The position numbers and the translations under genes are program-made. A DNA stretch of 64,000 nt from Aerococcus viridans (GTDB taxonomy: Bacteria > Bacillota > Bacilli > Lactobacillales > Aerococcaceae), in assembly GCF_002871935.1 (NCBI RefSeq), contig NZ_PNHQ01000010.1:1-64000 (forward strand). The letters run 5' to 3'. Positions 18,819-28,091 of this stretch are shown here, in pieces (the stretch's first letter is position 1; every line of letters begins with the position of its first letter). The notes below the pieces were generated by a model that worked only from the letters and a program-made list of their open reading frames with translations, did not search any database and had not been told where the DNA came from.

Positions 18819-20132
18819 ATGTCTCAAAACCAATTCCAAGCATACTATAAAAAGTCTCGGCAAGAACGTATCGATATTTTAGTCAATCAGCAACAAATTA
18901 CCGAGGACCAAGGCGCATTTTTAAAGAATGGTGAGGGGTTAACGAATGAAATTGCCGATAATATGATTGAAAACGCCCTCTCTACCTACCGACTTCCTTA
19001 TGGTCTAGGACTCAACTTCCTAATTAATAATCGAGAAGTCCAAATTCCTATGGTTACTGAGGAGCCATCTGTCATTGCCGCTGCATCAAATGGTGGGAAA
19101 ATCGTCCAACAAGCTGGTGGTTTTAAAGCGCAAGTGAACCAACGTCTGATGACTGGACAAATCGCTTTTACGGGTGTTGAACATGAAAGCCAAGCCTTAG
19201 ATTTTGAAAAATGGGTAGCTGAAGTTTCTAATAACCTACTAGCTGTCGCTAACGATGCCTACCCTTCTATTGTTGAGCGTGGTGGTGGTGCAAAATCGAT
19301 TCGCTCTCACTACTACCCTACAACAGCCGATAATGCCTCTTTTTTCGTTATATACCTAACGATCGATACAAAAGAAGCCATGGGGGCAAATATGATGAAT
19401 ACTATGTTGGAGGCTTTAAAGACCTATATCTTAAATCATGTGGATTTTATTCCTGGCCTTGAAGGTTTGATGGCTATTCTATCAAATTATGCGCTGGAGG
19501 CAACCGCTACGGCAACTTGTGAGATTCCGGCTCATCTACTAAATAAGGGAGATGTTCAAGGAACTGAAGTGGCTAGAAAAATAGCCTTAGCAAGTCAACT
19601 GGCACAAGTGGATGTATACCGGGCAACAACCCACAACAAAGGTATTATGAATGGTGTAGATGCTTTTGTATTAGCTACTGGTAATGACTGGCGGGCCGTT
19701 GAGGCGGGTATACATGCCTATGCGACCAGAGACGGACATTATCGTGGGTTGGCTATGTGGTCATACAATGCTGATCGTGAATTGCTCACTGGCACACTCA
19801 CCCTACCTTTAGCTTTAGGTGCTGTAGGCGGGTCTATCGGTATCCATCCAACGGTTCAAGTAACGAAATCGATCCTTGGCCAAACAGATGCTAAATCATT
19901 GATGGAAATTGCTGTATCACTTGGGTTAGCCCAAAATTTTGCAGCAATCAAAGCCCTGGTTTCTGAAGGGATCCAAGCTGGTCATATGCAATTACAGGCT
20001 AAATCTCTAGCCATCCAAGCCGGTGCACAAGGTGATCAAGAAATTAATCAATTAGTATCTGCCTTAGAAAAAGCTAACCATAAAAACTTGGCGACTGCTA
20101 GTGCATTATTAGAAAAATTACGAAATATATAA
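18819..20132 (+). CDS. mvaA: Hydroxymethylglutaryl-CoA reductase, class II
   Basis: A 437-residue enzyme that reduces HMG-CoA to mevalonate for isoprenoid synthesis. Signatures: ENALSTYRLPYGLGLNF with the catalytic Glu near residue 52, TKEAMGANMMNTM near residue 190, the ATGNDWRAVEAG segment near residue 287 and the LGAVGGSIGIHPTVQ segment near residue 340. It is a stand-alone reductase, not the acetyltransferase fusion (MvaE) of enterococci. AAAGGAG precedes the ATG. It is convergent with mvaS, the enzyme of the preceding step. Confidence 0.93.
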   Translation: MSQNQFQAYYKKSRQERIDILVNQQQITEDQGAFLKNGEGLTNEIADNMIENALSTYRLPYGLGLNFLINNREVQIPMVTEEPSVIAAASNGGKIVQQAGGFKAQVNQRLMTGQIAFTGVEHESQALDFEKWVAEVSNNLLAVANDAYPSIVERGGGAKSIRSHYYPTTADNASFFVIYLTIDTKEAMGANMMNTMLEALKTYILNHVDFIPGLEGLMAILSNYALEATATATCEIPAHLLNKGDVQGTEVARKIALASQLAQVDVYRATTHNKGIMNGVDAFVLATGNDWRAVEAGIHAYATRDGHYRGLAMWSYNADRELLTGTLTLPLALGAVGGSIGIHPTVQVTKSILGQTDAKSLMEIAVSLGLAQNFAAIKALVSEGIQAGHMQLQAKSLAIQAGAQGDQEINQLVSALEKANHKNLATASALLEKLRNI

Positions 20133-20186
20133 AAAAATCGTTACCCACTTGAAGTTAAGCACACTTCTTGTAGGTAACGATTTTCT
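20131..20186. terminator. Bidirectional terminator between mvaA and mvaS
   Basis: AAAATCGTTACC and GGTAACGATTTT with additional pairing inside (ACTTGAAGT with ACTTCTTGT) and T- or A-runs on both sides. Confidence 0.85.
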
Positions 20187-21341
20187 TTATTTATATAGTC
20201 GTTTATGATCTTCAACACCAGCCAATTGGAATCGTTCTTCATCATCAGCTAGCACTAATTGACTACCGTCAGTCGGCAGTTCTTCTTGGAAAATCAATTC
20301 ATAATCAGCAACAGATAATTGTACCCGGTTATCTAACATTGCTTCGTGGCTATCTACTGCTAGCATATCTTTATAACCTTCTACTAAAGTAATGGAGAAG
20401 AATTCACCAACTGCTCCTGAACCATAAGAATACAATCCAATGACGTCTCCGGCTTCAAGATTTTGACTTTGGTCTAATAAGGAAATTAAGCTTAAATATA
20501 GGGAACCCGTGTATATATTTCCAACGCGTTTATTATAAACACGGCTTGCTTCAAATTGGTCTGTTAGACTAGCTTGTTTAGCTTCATCCACTTCTGGCAA
20601 TAATTGGCGCAAGCCTTTTAGCCCCATTTTTGAATATGGTAAATGGAATGCCAAAGCTTTAAAATCATCTAAGGTTTTGTTGCTACGCTTTTTATATTCC
20701 GTCCAAACAGTTTCAAGATAAGCAAGATACTGTTCATTAGAAAACTGCCCATCTACTTGTGCATAAGCGGAATAGTTTGGTCGCCAAAAATCATAAATAT
20801 CACCAGTGTAAGAAACCGCATCATCATTGATGACTGCCACACGAGGATCTTTACAGATTAGCATCGCCACTGCACCTGCACCTTGCGTTGATTCTCCTGA
20901 AGTATTCAAGCCATATCTAGCAATATCAGTTGCAATCACCAACACTTTTGACTCAGGATGACGAGCGACATGGGATACTGCAGTTTGAAGACCTACAGTT
21001 GCTGCATAACATGCCTCTTTCATTTCAATCGCACGGGCAAATGGGTTAATCCCTAAAAGCTGGTGTACATGAACTGCCATTGCTTTTGATTGGTCCACAC
21101 CTGATTCTGATCCAACTATAATAAAATCAATAGCCTCTTTATCTTCTGCTGTTAATATTGGCCAAGCCGCGTTAGCGGCCATTGAAACTGGATCTTGGGT
21201 TAAGGGGGCTACCGCTTGCTGGGTTTGACCTAAACCAATTGTAAACTTCGCTGGCTCGACATCTCTAGCTTCAGCCAGGTCTTCCATATCCACATAGATA
21301 TGTGGTGTGAAGAAATGTAGTTTATCTATACCAATATTCAT
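20187..21341 (-). CDS. mvaS: Hydroxymethylglutaryl-CoA synthase
   Basis: A 384-residue thiolase-fold enzyme condensing acetyl-CoA with acetoacetyl-CoA. The catalytic Glu lies in VGSESGVDQSKA (near residue 78), the acyl-enzyme Cys in EMKEACYAATVG (near residue 110) and the catalytic His in ALAFHLPYSKMG (near residue 232). Length is normal. It faces mvaA, so the two mevalonate genes share a terminator but use separate promoters. Confidence 0.95.
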   Translation of the reverse strand: MNIGIDKLHFFTPHIYVDMEDLAEARDVEPAKFTIGLGQTQQAVAPLTQDPVSMAANAAWPILTAEDKEAIDFIIVGSESGVDQSKAMAVHVHQLLGINPFARAIEMKEACYAATVGLQTAVSHVARHPESKVLVIATDIARYGLNTSGESTQGAGAVAMLICKDPRVAVINDDAVSYTGDIYDFWRPNYSAYAQVDGQFSNEQYLAYLETVWTEYKKRSNKTLDDFKALAFHLPYSKMGLKGLRQLLPEVDEAKQASLTDQFEASRVYNKRVGNIYTGSLYLSLISLLDQSQNLEAGDVIGLYSYGSGAVGEFFSITLVEGYKDMLAVDSHEAMLDNRVQLSVADYELIFQEELPTDGSQLVLADDEERFQLAGVEDHKRLYK

Positions 21342-21465
21342 ATTTGTTACTCTCCCAACATCATTTTTTACGGATAACGTAATTTATCACTGTTCATTCT
21401 ATCATAGTTTCCTCTCTCTATCCGCATTTGTAGCATTCTTAGGAAATTCTGAACATTTTTTCATG

Positions 21466-21506
21466 AAAAAAGAGAGACACAACAGAGTTGTCATGCCTCT
21501 CCTAGA
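21466..21506 (-). terminator. Terminator of the glucuronate operon
   Basis: Minus strand: GGAGAGGCATGACAAC, loop TCT, GTTGTGTCTCTCTTTTTT, about 65 bp after the uxaC stop codon. Confidence 0.8.
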
Positions 21507-21568
21507 TGGAAACTGTCTGGTCAATTGGGCGAATACTTTAGTTACAGGTCATTATTTGTCAAAATGTT

Positions 21569-22993
21569 TTATTTTGACACGACGTCAGCAGCGTCAAAAT
21601 ATTCTACTGCGTTGTTATAAGAAACGTTCGTAATTAATTTTTCTAATAATGCTTCATCATTAGGAATTTCACCACGTTCAACCAAGTCACCGATGTAGTC
21701 GCAGAATAAACGACGGAAGTATTCGTGACGTGTGTAAGAGATGAATGAACGAGAATCCGTCAACATACCAACAAAATTCATGAGTAAGCCACCTTCAGCT
21801 AGGGCTTTGAATTGTTTCAACATACCGTATTTCGTATCGTTGAACCACCAACCTGAACCTAATTGCACGCGACTCTTGATGCCTTTGTCATTAGATTGGA
21901 AGTTCGCTGCAGTGGTTGCTGCTAAGTCAAAGTATGCTGGGTTTAATGGGTAAAGAATAACTTTAGGCAATTCGTTTGTTTTATCCATTTCGTTTAATAA
22001 GCCGTTTAAAGCTTCAGCAACATGCGTTTGGTCGTTGATTGAGTCTAAACCAGCGTCTGGACCTAATTGTTTAAATAAGCGCTCAGAGTTATTACGGATT
22101 GCCCCAAAGTGGAATTGCATCACAAAACCTTTAGCATTGTAAATTTTACCTAATTCACGTACTAATGCGGTTTGGAATTGACCATATTCATCTTCTGAAA
22201 TGGCTTCACCGTTCACAGCTTTTGTAAAAACGGCTTCTGCATCTTCATTCGTTGCTGGACGGAATACTAATTTCGCTAAACCGTGGTCAGAAATGTTTGA
22301 ACCGTGGTCAGCAAAGTATTGAATACGGTCTTCTAGAGATGCCACTAATTTAGCAAATGAATCAATTTTAATGCCGTTTGCCTGTTCCATTTTTGGTAAG
22401 AAGTCAATGAATTTTTGTTCGCCAACTGCAAAAGCTTCATCAGGACGGAAACCAGGCACAACAGTAACGTCAAATGTATCGTCTTCCGCAATTTGTTTGT
22501 GGAATTCTAATGTGTCATAAGGGTTATCCGTTGTACAGATAAATGTGACATTAGAATTTTTAATTAATTGACGAGCAGTTAAGTTTTCGTCTTTTAATTT
22601 TTGATTAGCTGCATCATAAATCTCTTTCCAGTTATCAGCAGATAACATTTCGTCAACGTCAAAGTAACGTTTTAACTCTAATGCAGTCCAGTGGAATAAT
22701 GGGTTACCTACTGTATTTGGAACAGTTTCAGCCCATGCTTGGAACTTCTCTTCATCTGAAGCATTCCCAGTAATTTTCTCTTCTGGAATCCCCATTGCCC
22801 GTAGTCCACGCCATTTATAATGGTCGCCACCTAACCATAATTCAGTAATATTTTTGAATGTATAGTCTTCAGCGATTTGTTGTGGTGATAGGTGACAGTG
22901 GTAGTCAAAAATTGGTTGGTTTTCAGAATAAGTATGATACAAATGTTTTGCAGTTTCACTTTGTAACATAAAGTCTTCATTAATAAAAGCCAT
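21569..22993 (-). CDS. uxaC: Uronate isomerase
   Basis: A 474-residue amidohydrolase-fold enzyme converting glucuronate to fructuronate (and galacturonate to tagaturonate). Signatures: FDYHCHLSPQQIAEDY with the metal-binding HxH near residue 31, FHWTALELKRYF, IRNNSERLFKQLGPDAG and GSGWWFNDTKYGM near residue 380. Length is normal. It is the last gene of the operon though it acts first in the pathway, 36 bp after kdgK. Confidence 0.96.
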   Translation of the reverse strand: MAFINEDFMLQSETAKHLYHTYSENQPIFDYHCHLSPQQIAEDYTFKNITELWLGGDHYKWRGLRAMGIPEEKITGNASDEEKFQAWAETVPNTVGNPLFHWTALELKRYFDVDEMLSADNWKEIYDAANQKLKDENLTARQLIKNSNVTFICTTDNPYDTLEFHKQIAEDDTFDVTVVPGFRPDEAFAVGEQKFIDFLPKMEQANGIKIDSFAKLVASLEDRIQYFADHGSNISDHGLAKLVFRPATNEDAEAVFTKAVNGEAISEDEYGQFQTALVRELGKIYNAKGFVMQFHFGAIRNNSERLFKQLGPDAGLDSINDQTHVAEALNGLLNEMDKTNELPKVILYPLNPAYFDLAATTAANFQSNDKGIKSRVQLGSGWWFNDTKYGMLKQFKALAEGGLLMNFVGMLTDSRSFISYTRHEYFRRLFCDYIGDLVERGEIPNDEALLEKLITNVSYNNAVEYFDAADVVSK

Positions 22994-23029
22994 CTTGTAA
23001 AGTTCTCCTTTCGATTGAAAAATAGTTGC

Positions 23030-24061
23030 CTAACGACTTACATCGAAGCCTTCATCACTATTCATTAATTGGTGAACATCGCTTAGCGTCACAATGCCCA
23101 TATCCCCTGGAATGGTATGTTTCAGTGCAAATGTTGCATTGGCAAATTCAACGCATTCCTTAGGCGTATAGTTTTCTGAATTAATCGCGTATATTAAACC
23201 AGCAGCGAAGGCATCGCCTCCACCAATACGGTCAACAATATCTACATCAAACACTTTAGAAGCATAGAGTGTTTTATTCGCATACATATAAGATTGTAAG
23301 ATATTACGATTTGCATTAATCACACGACGTTTTGTCAATGCAATCGCTTCTAGGTCATAATAATTACAAATATATTCAAGCGTATCATCTATGTTATCGA
23401 AATCATATGGTCGCTTAATATTATTCGTATCCTTATAGTCATTGCCGTCTTCATCCGGAACGAATAAAGGTTCAATACCAAAGCAAATGTCTGCATACGG
23501 TAATAATTCTGCCATTTTTTCACGGGCAACTTCAAAATCCCATAGACTTGCACGGTAATTTAAGTCTAGAGAGACTTTTAAACCACGTTTTTTAGCTTCT
23601 TGCATAGTAGCCTTGGTTAAATCAAATAAGTTATTTGATAAGGCTGCCGTGATACCAGAAGTATGGAACCAGTTTGCATCTTCGAAAATCAGATCCATAT
23701 CATAATCATCGATCTTAGATTCTGTAAAAGCGGAATTCTTTCTATCATAAACAATCTTAGACGGTCTAATAGAGTACCCTTTTTCAGCAAAATATATACC
23801 TAAACGGTCACCCTGACGTAACATGTAGCCAGTGTGTACCCCATTTTTACGCATAAATTCAATGGCGCTGTTCCCTAATTCGTTATCAGGTACAGCTGTG
23901 ATAAAACTAGCCCACATACCTAAATGCGCTATAGTAGATGCTATATTCGCTTCAGACCCACCATATGTGACTTCTAATTTTTGCGCTTGAGAAAAGCGTT
24001 CGCTGTCATTTGTTGTTAAGCGAATCAAGATTTCTCCAAGCGTCACAACCTTTTTGCGCAT
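23030..24061 (-). CDS. kdgK: 2-dehydro-3-deoxygluconokinase
   Basis: A 343-residue PfkB-family kinase that phosphorylates KDG to KDPG. The N-terminal TLGEILIRLT and GGSEANIAS segments and the C-terminal DRIGGGDAFAAGLIYA motif with the catalytic Asp (near residue 272) are intact. The start codon is 1 bp after the kdgA stop, so the two are probably translationally coupled. Context between KDPG aldolase and uronate isomerase supports KDG as substrate. Confidence 0.93.
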   Translation of the reverse strand: MRKKVVTLGEILIRLTTNDSERFSQAQKLEVTYGGSEANIASTIAHLGMWASFITAVPDNELGNSAIEFMRKNGVHTGYMLRQGDRLGIYFAEKGYSIRPSKIVYDRKNSAFTESKIDDYDMDLIFEDANWFHTSGITAALSNNLFDLTKATMQEAKKRGLKVSLDLNYRASLWDFEVAREKMAELLPYADICFGIEPLFVPDEDGNDYKDTNNIKRPYDFDNIDDTLEYICNYYDLEAIALTKRRVINANRNILQSYMYANKTLYASKVFDVDIVDRIGGGDAFAAGLIYAINSENYTPKECVEFANATFALKHTIPGDMGIVTLSDVHQLMNSDEGFDVSR

Positions 24062-24062
24062 A

Positions 24063-24713
24063 TTATTTTCCGCCTTGGATTTCTGCTAATTTATCAGCAA
24101 ATTTTTGTGCTTCTTCACGACAAGAGTCCGCCCCATCAGCTTTGTAACGTTTAGTTAAAGCTGAACCAACACCAACTGCCCATGCACCATTGTTAATCCA
24201 AGTTTCCATGTTGTCGATGTTAACGCCACCTGATGGCATCATTTCAACTTGTGGCAATGGACCATGGACATCTTTAATAAATCCAGAACCTAATACACCA
24301 CCTGGGAACACTTTAACGATTTCGCATCCTGCAGTTAATGCTTGTTGGATTTCACTTACAGTACCGCAACCTGGTAAGTATGGCACTGTGTATAAGTTAC
24401 AGATTTCAGCAATTTCAGGCACCCATGTTGGTGAAACGATGAAACGTGCCCCATTTAAGATTGAGATACGTGCAGTAATTGCATCTAAAACAGTACCTGC
24501 ACCTACAACCATGTCAGTACCCGCAAATTCTTCTGATAAACGAGCCATTACTTTCTCAGCTCCAGGTGTTGAGAAAGTAACTTCGATGTTTTTAACCCCA
24601 CCTTCGTAAACTGCTTTAGAGATTTCGTAACCTGCTTGTTCAGATTCGCCACGTACTACTGCGAATAAGAAGTTTTTTTGCATTTGTACAACTGTTTCTG
24701 CTTTATTTGCCAT
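24063..24713 (-). CDS. kdgA: KDPG aldolase (2-dehydro-3-deoxyphosphogluconate aldolase)
   Basis: A 216-residue class I aldolase splitting KDPG into pyruvate and glyceraldehyde-3-phosphate. It has VVGAGTVLDA with the catalytic Glu region, FIVSPTWVPEI, and the Schiff-base lysine in CEIVKVFPGGVLG near residue 135, followed by MPSGGVN. Length is normal. It is followed immediately by the kinase that makes its substrate. Confidence 0.93.
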   Translation of the reverse strand: MANKAETVVQMQKNFLFAVVRGESEQAGYEISKAVYEGGVKNIEVTFSTPGAEKVMARLSEEFAGTDMVVGAGTVLDAITARISILNGARFIVSPTWVPEIAEICNLYTVPYLPGCGTVSEIQQALTAGCEIVKVFPGGVLGSGFIKDVHGPLPQVEMMPSGGVNIDNMETWINNGAWAVGVGSALTKRYKADGADSCREEAQKFADKLAEIQGGK

Positions 24714-24756
24714 TTTTATTCCTCCTAAATTGCATACATTGATTTAATTGATGAAA

Positions 24757-25608
24757 TTATGCGTCGTATTTTGCTAATAAGTCTTGGAATTCACCAATCA
24801 CTTTATCTTGGTATTCACCAGCATATTCTTTGTTGTTGAATTTAGCTAACGCTTCATTACGTAGACGGTCCCACGAGAATTCTTCATTTCCAAATAAGAT
24901 TGGGTAGTAAAGAACGCCATTTGTTTGCGCTGCTTTTAAGTCACCAGGTGCGTCTCCAACCATTAAGATTTCATCTTTTGCATAACCATGTTTCAATAAG
25001 TCAGCAATTGCATCTGCTTTTGAACCAGCTTCTTGACCGTAGATAACGTCAACTGAAGGCATCAAGTCATGACGAGTCCATTCAGATTGTAACGCTTCAG
25101 AGTTAGCTGAAGAAACGATGGCTACGTCTCCTGCTTCTGCCAATTTTTCTAAACCTGCTTTAGCACCAGGGAATGGTTCATCGCGTCCAGTAAGTTCGGT
25201 ATGAATACCTTCATTTACTTTGTTAGACCAGTCTAAAGCTGTCACTAGTGAAGGTTCCTCATTTGCTTCGATAGCTTCTTTTAATGATGCATTTGATAAT
25301 GAAGTTGCTGAGTTAGCCCAGTCACGTAATGCATCAATATTCATGATGGATTCGCCAGCGGCAGCAGCGTCATCTAAACACATGACCAAAGCTGTAAAAC
25401 GATTTACACCACGAGTAGATGAAAATAAGTTTACACGATTCCAGTCTTCTTGGAAGGCTTCTTTATTTTCGATCCCAAAAACATCTGCAGCAATTGGTCC
25501 GAAAAATTCAAAATGTTTAACGTTCATGGTATCCATTGCACAACCATCTGAGTCAACACAAACTAAGAATTGGTTTTGTTTTGTAAATTCATTTGGTAAA
25601 ACTGCCAT
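24757..25608 (-). CDS. HAD family hydrolase in the glucuronate operon
   Basis: A 283-residue haloacid-dehalogenase-superfamily protein. Motif I reads VDSDGCAMDTM (near residue 18), keeping the nucleophile and acid/base Asp pair. Motif II is VSSANSE (near 168), the motif III lysine is in GSKADAI and motif IV is MVGDAPGD (near 218). A large helical cap lies between motifs I and II. It sits between the SDR oxidoreductase and KDPG aldolase genes, but no step of the known pathway needs it. A repair or overflow phosphatase for a phosphorylated intermediate is plausible; this is inference. Confidence 0.8.
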   Translation of the reverse strand: MAVLPNEFTKQNQFLVCVDSDGCAMDTMNVKHFEFFGPIAADVFGIENKEAFQEDWNRVNLFSSTRGVNRFTALVMCLDDAAAAGESIMNIDALRDWANSATSLSNASLKEAIEANEEPSLVTALDWSNKVNEGIHTELTGRDEPFPGAKAGLEKLAEAGDVAIVSSANSEALQSEWTRHDLMPSVDVIYGQEAGSKADAIADLLKHGYAKDEILMVGDAPGDLKAAQTNGVLYYPILFGNEEFSWDRLRNEALAKFNNKEYAGEYQDKVIGEFQDLLAKYDA

Positions 25609-25633
25609 TCATATTCCTCCTATGTTTAACAGA

Positions 25634-25678
25634 AAAAGGGCTTTGAGCATTGATATGATACCCCTGCCAAAGCCCTCC
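25634..25678 (-). terminator. Terminator-like hairpin inside the glucuronate operon
   Basis: Minus strand: AGGGCTTTG, a 22-base loop, CAAAGCCCT, then TTTTTCTG. It lies between the SDR gene and the HAD gene, 26 bp before the HAD start. It resembles an intrinsic terminator, and there is too little room for a promoter behind it, so it probably attenuates the distal genes or marks a processing site. Confidence 0.55.
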
Positions 25679-25717
25679 AGTTATTTTGTATGTGTATGAT
25701 TTAATTTTATTGAAGAA

Positions 25718-26572
25718 TTAAACACCAGCGTAAGCAGCGAAACCACCATCAATCGGTAATACAACACCGTTTACGAAGCTTGCGGCTTTTTCGTCAGCTA
25801 AGAATAATAAACCACCTAATAACTCTTCTGGTTCACCAAAGCGACCCATTGGTGTACCATTAATGATTTTCTCACCACGTGGTTTCAATGTTTTGTGGTC
25901 TGCTTCAAACATCATGTCAATGTTTTGGTTAGATACTAAGAAACCTGGAGCGATTGCATTAGCACGAACCCCAACATGCGCAAAGTGAACCGCTAACCAT
26001 TGAGTGAAGTTAGAGATTGCTGACTTAGCACCTGAGTATGCAGGAATTTTTGTTAATGGTGTGAATGCATTCATTGAAGAAATGTTGATAATGTTCGCAC
26101 CTTCACGTCCAATCATGTCTTTAGCGAAAATTTGAGTTGGTAATAAAGTACCTAAGAAGTTTAAGTTAAATACAAATTCAACACCTGATTGGTCTAGGTC
26201 GAAGAAAGTTTTTGTTTCTTCCGGTAAGTCTAATTCATGGTATTCGTTGTCAGTAGTTGCGCGAGGGTTGTTACCACCAGCACCGTTTACTAATACGTCA
26301 GTACCATCGAATTCAGCATCTACAGCCTCTTTAGCTGCTTTGATTGAATCGATTTCTAATACGTTACATGCTACAGCGATTGCTTTACCAGGGATGTCTA
26401 AAGCGTTAATTTCGTCAGCACGTGCTTGCGCTGCGTCAGCGTTTAAGTCTAATAAAGCAACGTTAGCACCTGCTTGAGCAAAAGCTTCTGCAAATTTAGA
26501 AACTAATACACCACCAGCACCTGTTAATACGACTGTTTTACCTGTAAAGTCATGAGTAAATTGGTTTGCCAT
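25718..26572 (-). CDS. SDR family oxidoreductase, probable D-mannonate oxidoreductase (fructuronate reductase)
   Basis: A 284-residue short-chain dehydrogenase with the NAD(P) motif TGAGGVLVSKFAEAF (near residue 17), NGAGG (near 97) and the catalytic Ser, Tyr and Lys in INISSMN and PAYSGAKSAISNF (near residue 178). Several Firmicutes use such SDR enzymes in place of classical UxuB. It follows uxuA by 62 bp and would fill the fructuronate-to-mannonate step between UxaC and UxuA. The assignment rests on position plus family, so the exact substrate is inferred. Confidence 0.85.
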   Translation of the reverse strand: MANQFTHDFTGKTVVLTGAGGVLVSKFAEAFAQAGANVALLDLNADAAQARADEINALDIPGKAIAVACNVLEIDSIKAAKEAVDAEFDGTDVLVNGAGGNNPRATTDNEYHELDLPEETKTFFDLDQSGVEFVFNLNFLGTLLPTQIFAKDMIGREGANIINISSMNAFTPLTKIPAYSGAKSAISNFTQWLAVHFAHVGVRANAIAPGFLVSNQNIDMMFEADHKTLKPRGEKIINGTPMGRFGEPEELLGGLLFLADEKAASFVNGVVLPIDGGFAAYAGV

Positions 26573-26634
26573 TATTCATTACCTCTTTCTTATCTACTGG
26601 AAGTCCAGTAATTCATTGTCTTTGCTACGGTTAA

Positions 26635-27711
26635 TTATTTAGTAGTACCAAAGTTAGGTGTTTTACCAGCAGCTTTCATTGCTGCTTCATATAAACCGTT
26701 GAAGTAAGTAGCACCTAATGCACGGTCATATAAACCGTAACCTGGTGTTACTGTTTGGTCACCCCAAATTCGACGACCGTGGTCTGGACGTAATGCACCT
26801 TGCCAGTCATGGTCGACTAACATTTTGATTACTTCGTACATGTCGATGTCACCAGCTTCAGATAAGTGTGCTGTTTCTTGGAAGCCCCAGTCTCCACGTT
26901 TAACGTTACGCGTATGCATGAAGTTGATACGGTTACGTTCTAATGCTGATTTAGTCATCGCTAAAACATCATTCTTAGGATCAGAAGCGTAAGAACCAAC
27001 ACACATAGTAATACCATTATATTCTGAATCATAGATGTCTAAGAAACGCGTAACTGCTTCTTGGTCAGTAATGATACGTGGTAAACCAAAGATTGAGTAT
27101 GGAGGGTCATCTGGGTGAATAGCCATTTTTACGCCAGCAGCTTCAGCAGTAGGCATGATTGCTTTAATGAAGTATTCTAAGTTTTCCCAAAGTTTAGCTT
27201 CATCTACGTTATCACGGTAGTAATCTAAAATAGTTTTCATTTCTTCTTTGGTGTAAGAAGAATCCCAACCTGGTAATGACAGTTCACCTTCAACTGGATC
27301 CATACGCTCAACATCTTCATTAATGAATGCTAACGATTTAGAACCATCCGGTAAGTCATGGTTTAAGTCAGAACGAGTCCAGTCAAATACTGGCATAAAG
27401 TTATAGCAAACCACAGGAATTCCTGCTTTACCTAAGTTCGTTAAAGTTGTTTTGTAGTTTTCGATTAATTGGTCACGATTAGGTTTACCTTGTTTGATAT
27501 CCTCGTGAACTGGTACTGATTCGATTACTGAAATATGTAGACCTGCATCTTCAACATCTTTCTTAAGTTGTTCGATACGCTCCATTGGCCAAACTTCCCC
27601 TACAGGAATATCGTAAATTGCTGTAACGATACCTTGCATACCAGGGATTTCACGGATTTGTTGTAATGTAACAGGATCATCCTGTCCATACCATCTAAAA
27701 CTCATTTCCAT
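26635..27711 (-). CDS. uxuA: Mannonate dehydratase
   Basis: A 358-residue TIM-barrel enzyme that dehydrates D-mannonate to KDG. Typical features: FRWYGQDDPVTLQQIREIPG at the N-terminus, VCYNFMPVFDWTRSDL near residue 122, MAIHPDDPPYSIFGLPRI near residue 198, and GSYASDP and HTRNVKR with the metal-binding residues. Length is normal. It is the first gene of the leftward operon; AAAGGAG precedes the ATG. Confidence 0.96.
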   Translation of the reverse strand: MEMSFRWYGQDDPVTLQQIREIPGMQGIVTAIYDIPVGEVWPMERIEQLKKDVEDAGLHISVIESVPVHEDIKQGKPNRDQLIENYKTTLTNLGKAGIPVVCYNFMPVFDWTRSDLNHDLPDGSKSLAFINEDVERMDPVEGELSLPGWDSSYTKEEMKTILDYYRDNVDEAKLWENLEYFIKAIMPTAEAAGVKMAIHPDDPPYSIFGLPRIITDQEAVTRFLDIYDSEYNGITMCVGSYASDPKNDVLAMTKSALERNRINFMHTRNVKRGDWGFQETAHLSEAGDIDMYEVIKMLVDHDWQGALRPDHGRRIWGDQTVTPGYGLYDRALGATYFNGLYEAAMKAAGKTPNFGTTK

Positions 27712-27744
27712 AATAATACTCCTTTTCGCGTGATATAAATTCGC

Positions 27745-27811
27745 ATTATATATTTATGAGCAATCGCTTACGCTCATTCAATTACATTCTACATAATGGG
27801 AAGCGCTTTTT
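27745..27811 (-). promoter_or_regulatory. Promoter and operator region of the glucuronate operon
   Basis: A TATAAT -10 (27745-27750) has no good -35 at 17 bp. Over that place lies an interrupted palindrome TGAGCGTAAG-CGATTGCTCA (27757-27776) with 5-bp perfect arms, a likely operator. A cre-like core AAGCGCTT lies further upstream (27798-27811, about 11 of 14 matches). I read it as a regulator-dependent, catabolite-sensitive promoter. The remaining gap to 28257 holds the microprotein gene and two terminators. Confidence 0.5.
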
Positions 27812-27904
27812 CAAGGGGCAAATGGCAATTAATGCAATTTTTTAACAAAAAATGTAAGGGGATACAATTCTAAAGGCTATTGCTTTAATTTTTTATCTTG
27901 TTCA

Positions 27905-27913
27905 TGGTATAAT
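27905..27913 (+). promoter_or_regulatory. Extended -10 promoter of the microprotein gene
   Basis: TGGTATAAT, an extended -10 without a convincing -35, about 43 bp before the ATG of the 37-codon ORF. Confidence 0.55.
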
Positions 27914-27955
27914 AAAACATATCAAAAAAGTTATTTATTTATAGGGGGTGGCCAC

Positions 27956-28069
27956 ATGCCAACGAGTAAGGCACAAAAGAAAAGAAACCGTAAAATCCTA
28001 TGGTATCTAGTCTTAATCATTTTCACTATTGTACAAAGTTTTCTAAATTCTGATGACGATAAGGCATAG
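27956..28069 (+). CDS. Small single-pass membrane protein (37 codons)
   Basis: A 37-residue ORF beginning MPTSKAQKKRNRK, then one hydrophobic segment (ILWYLVLIIFTIVQSFL, residues 14-30) and an acidic end NSDDDKA. The basic N-terminus and acidic C-terminus predict an N-in membrane anchor. AGGGGGTGG precedes the ATG. An extended -10 promoter (TGGTATAAT, 27905-27913) lies about 45 bp upstream and an AT-rich terminator hairpin lies 22 bp downstream, so it is a complete transcription unit. Function unknown. Confidence 0.7.
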   Translation: MPTSKAQKKRNRKILWYLVLIIFTIVQSFLNSDDDKA

Positions 28070-28091
28070 TGATCTAATACATTTATCTTTT

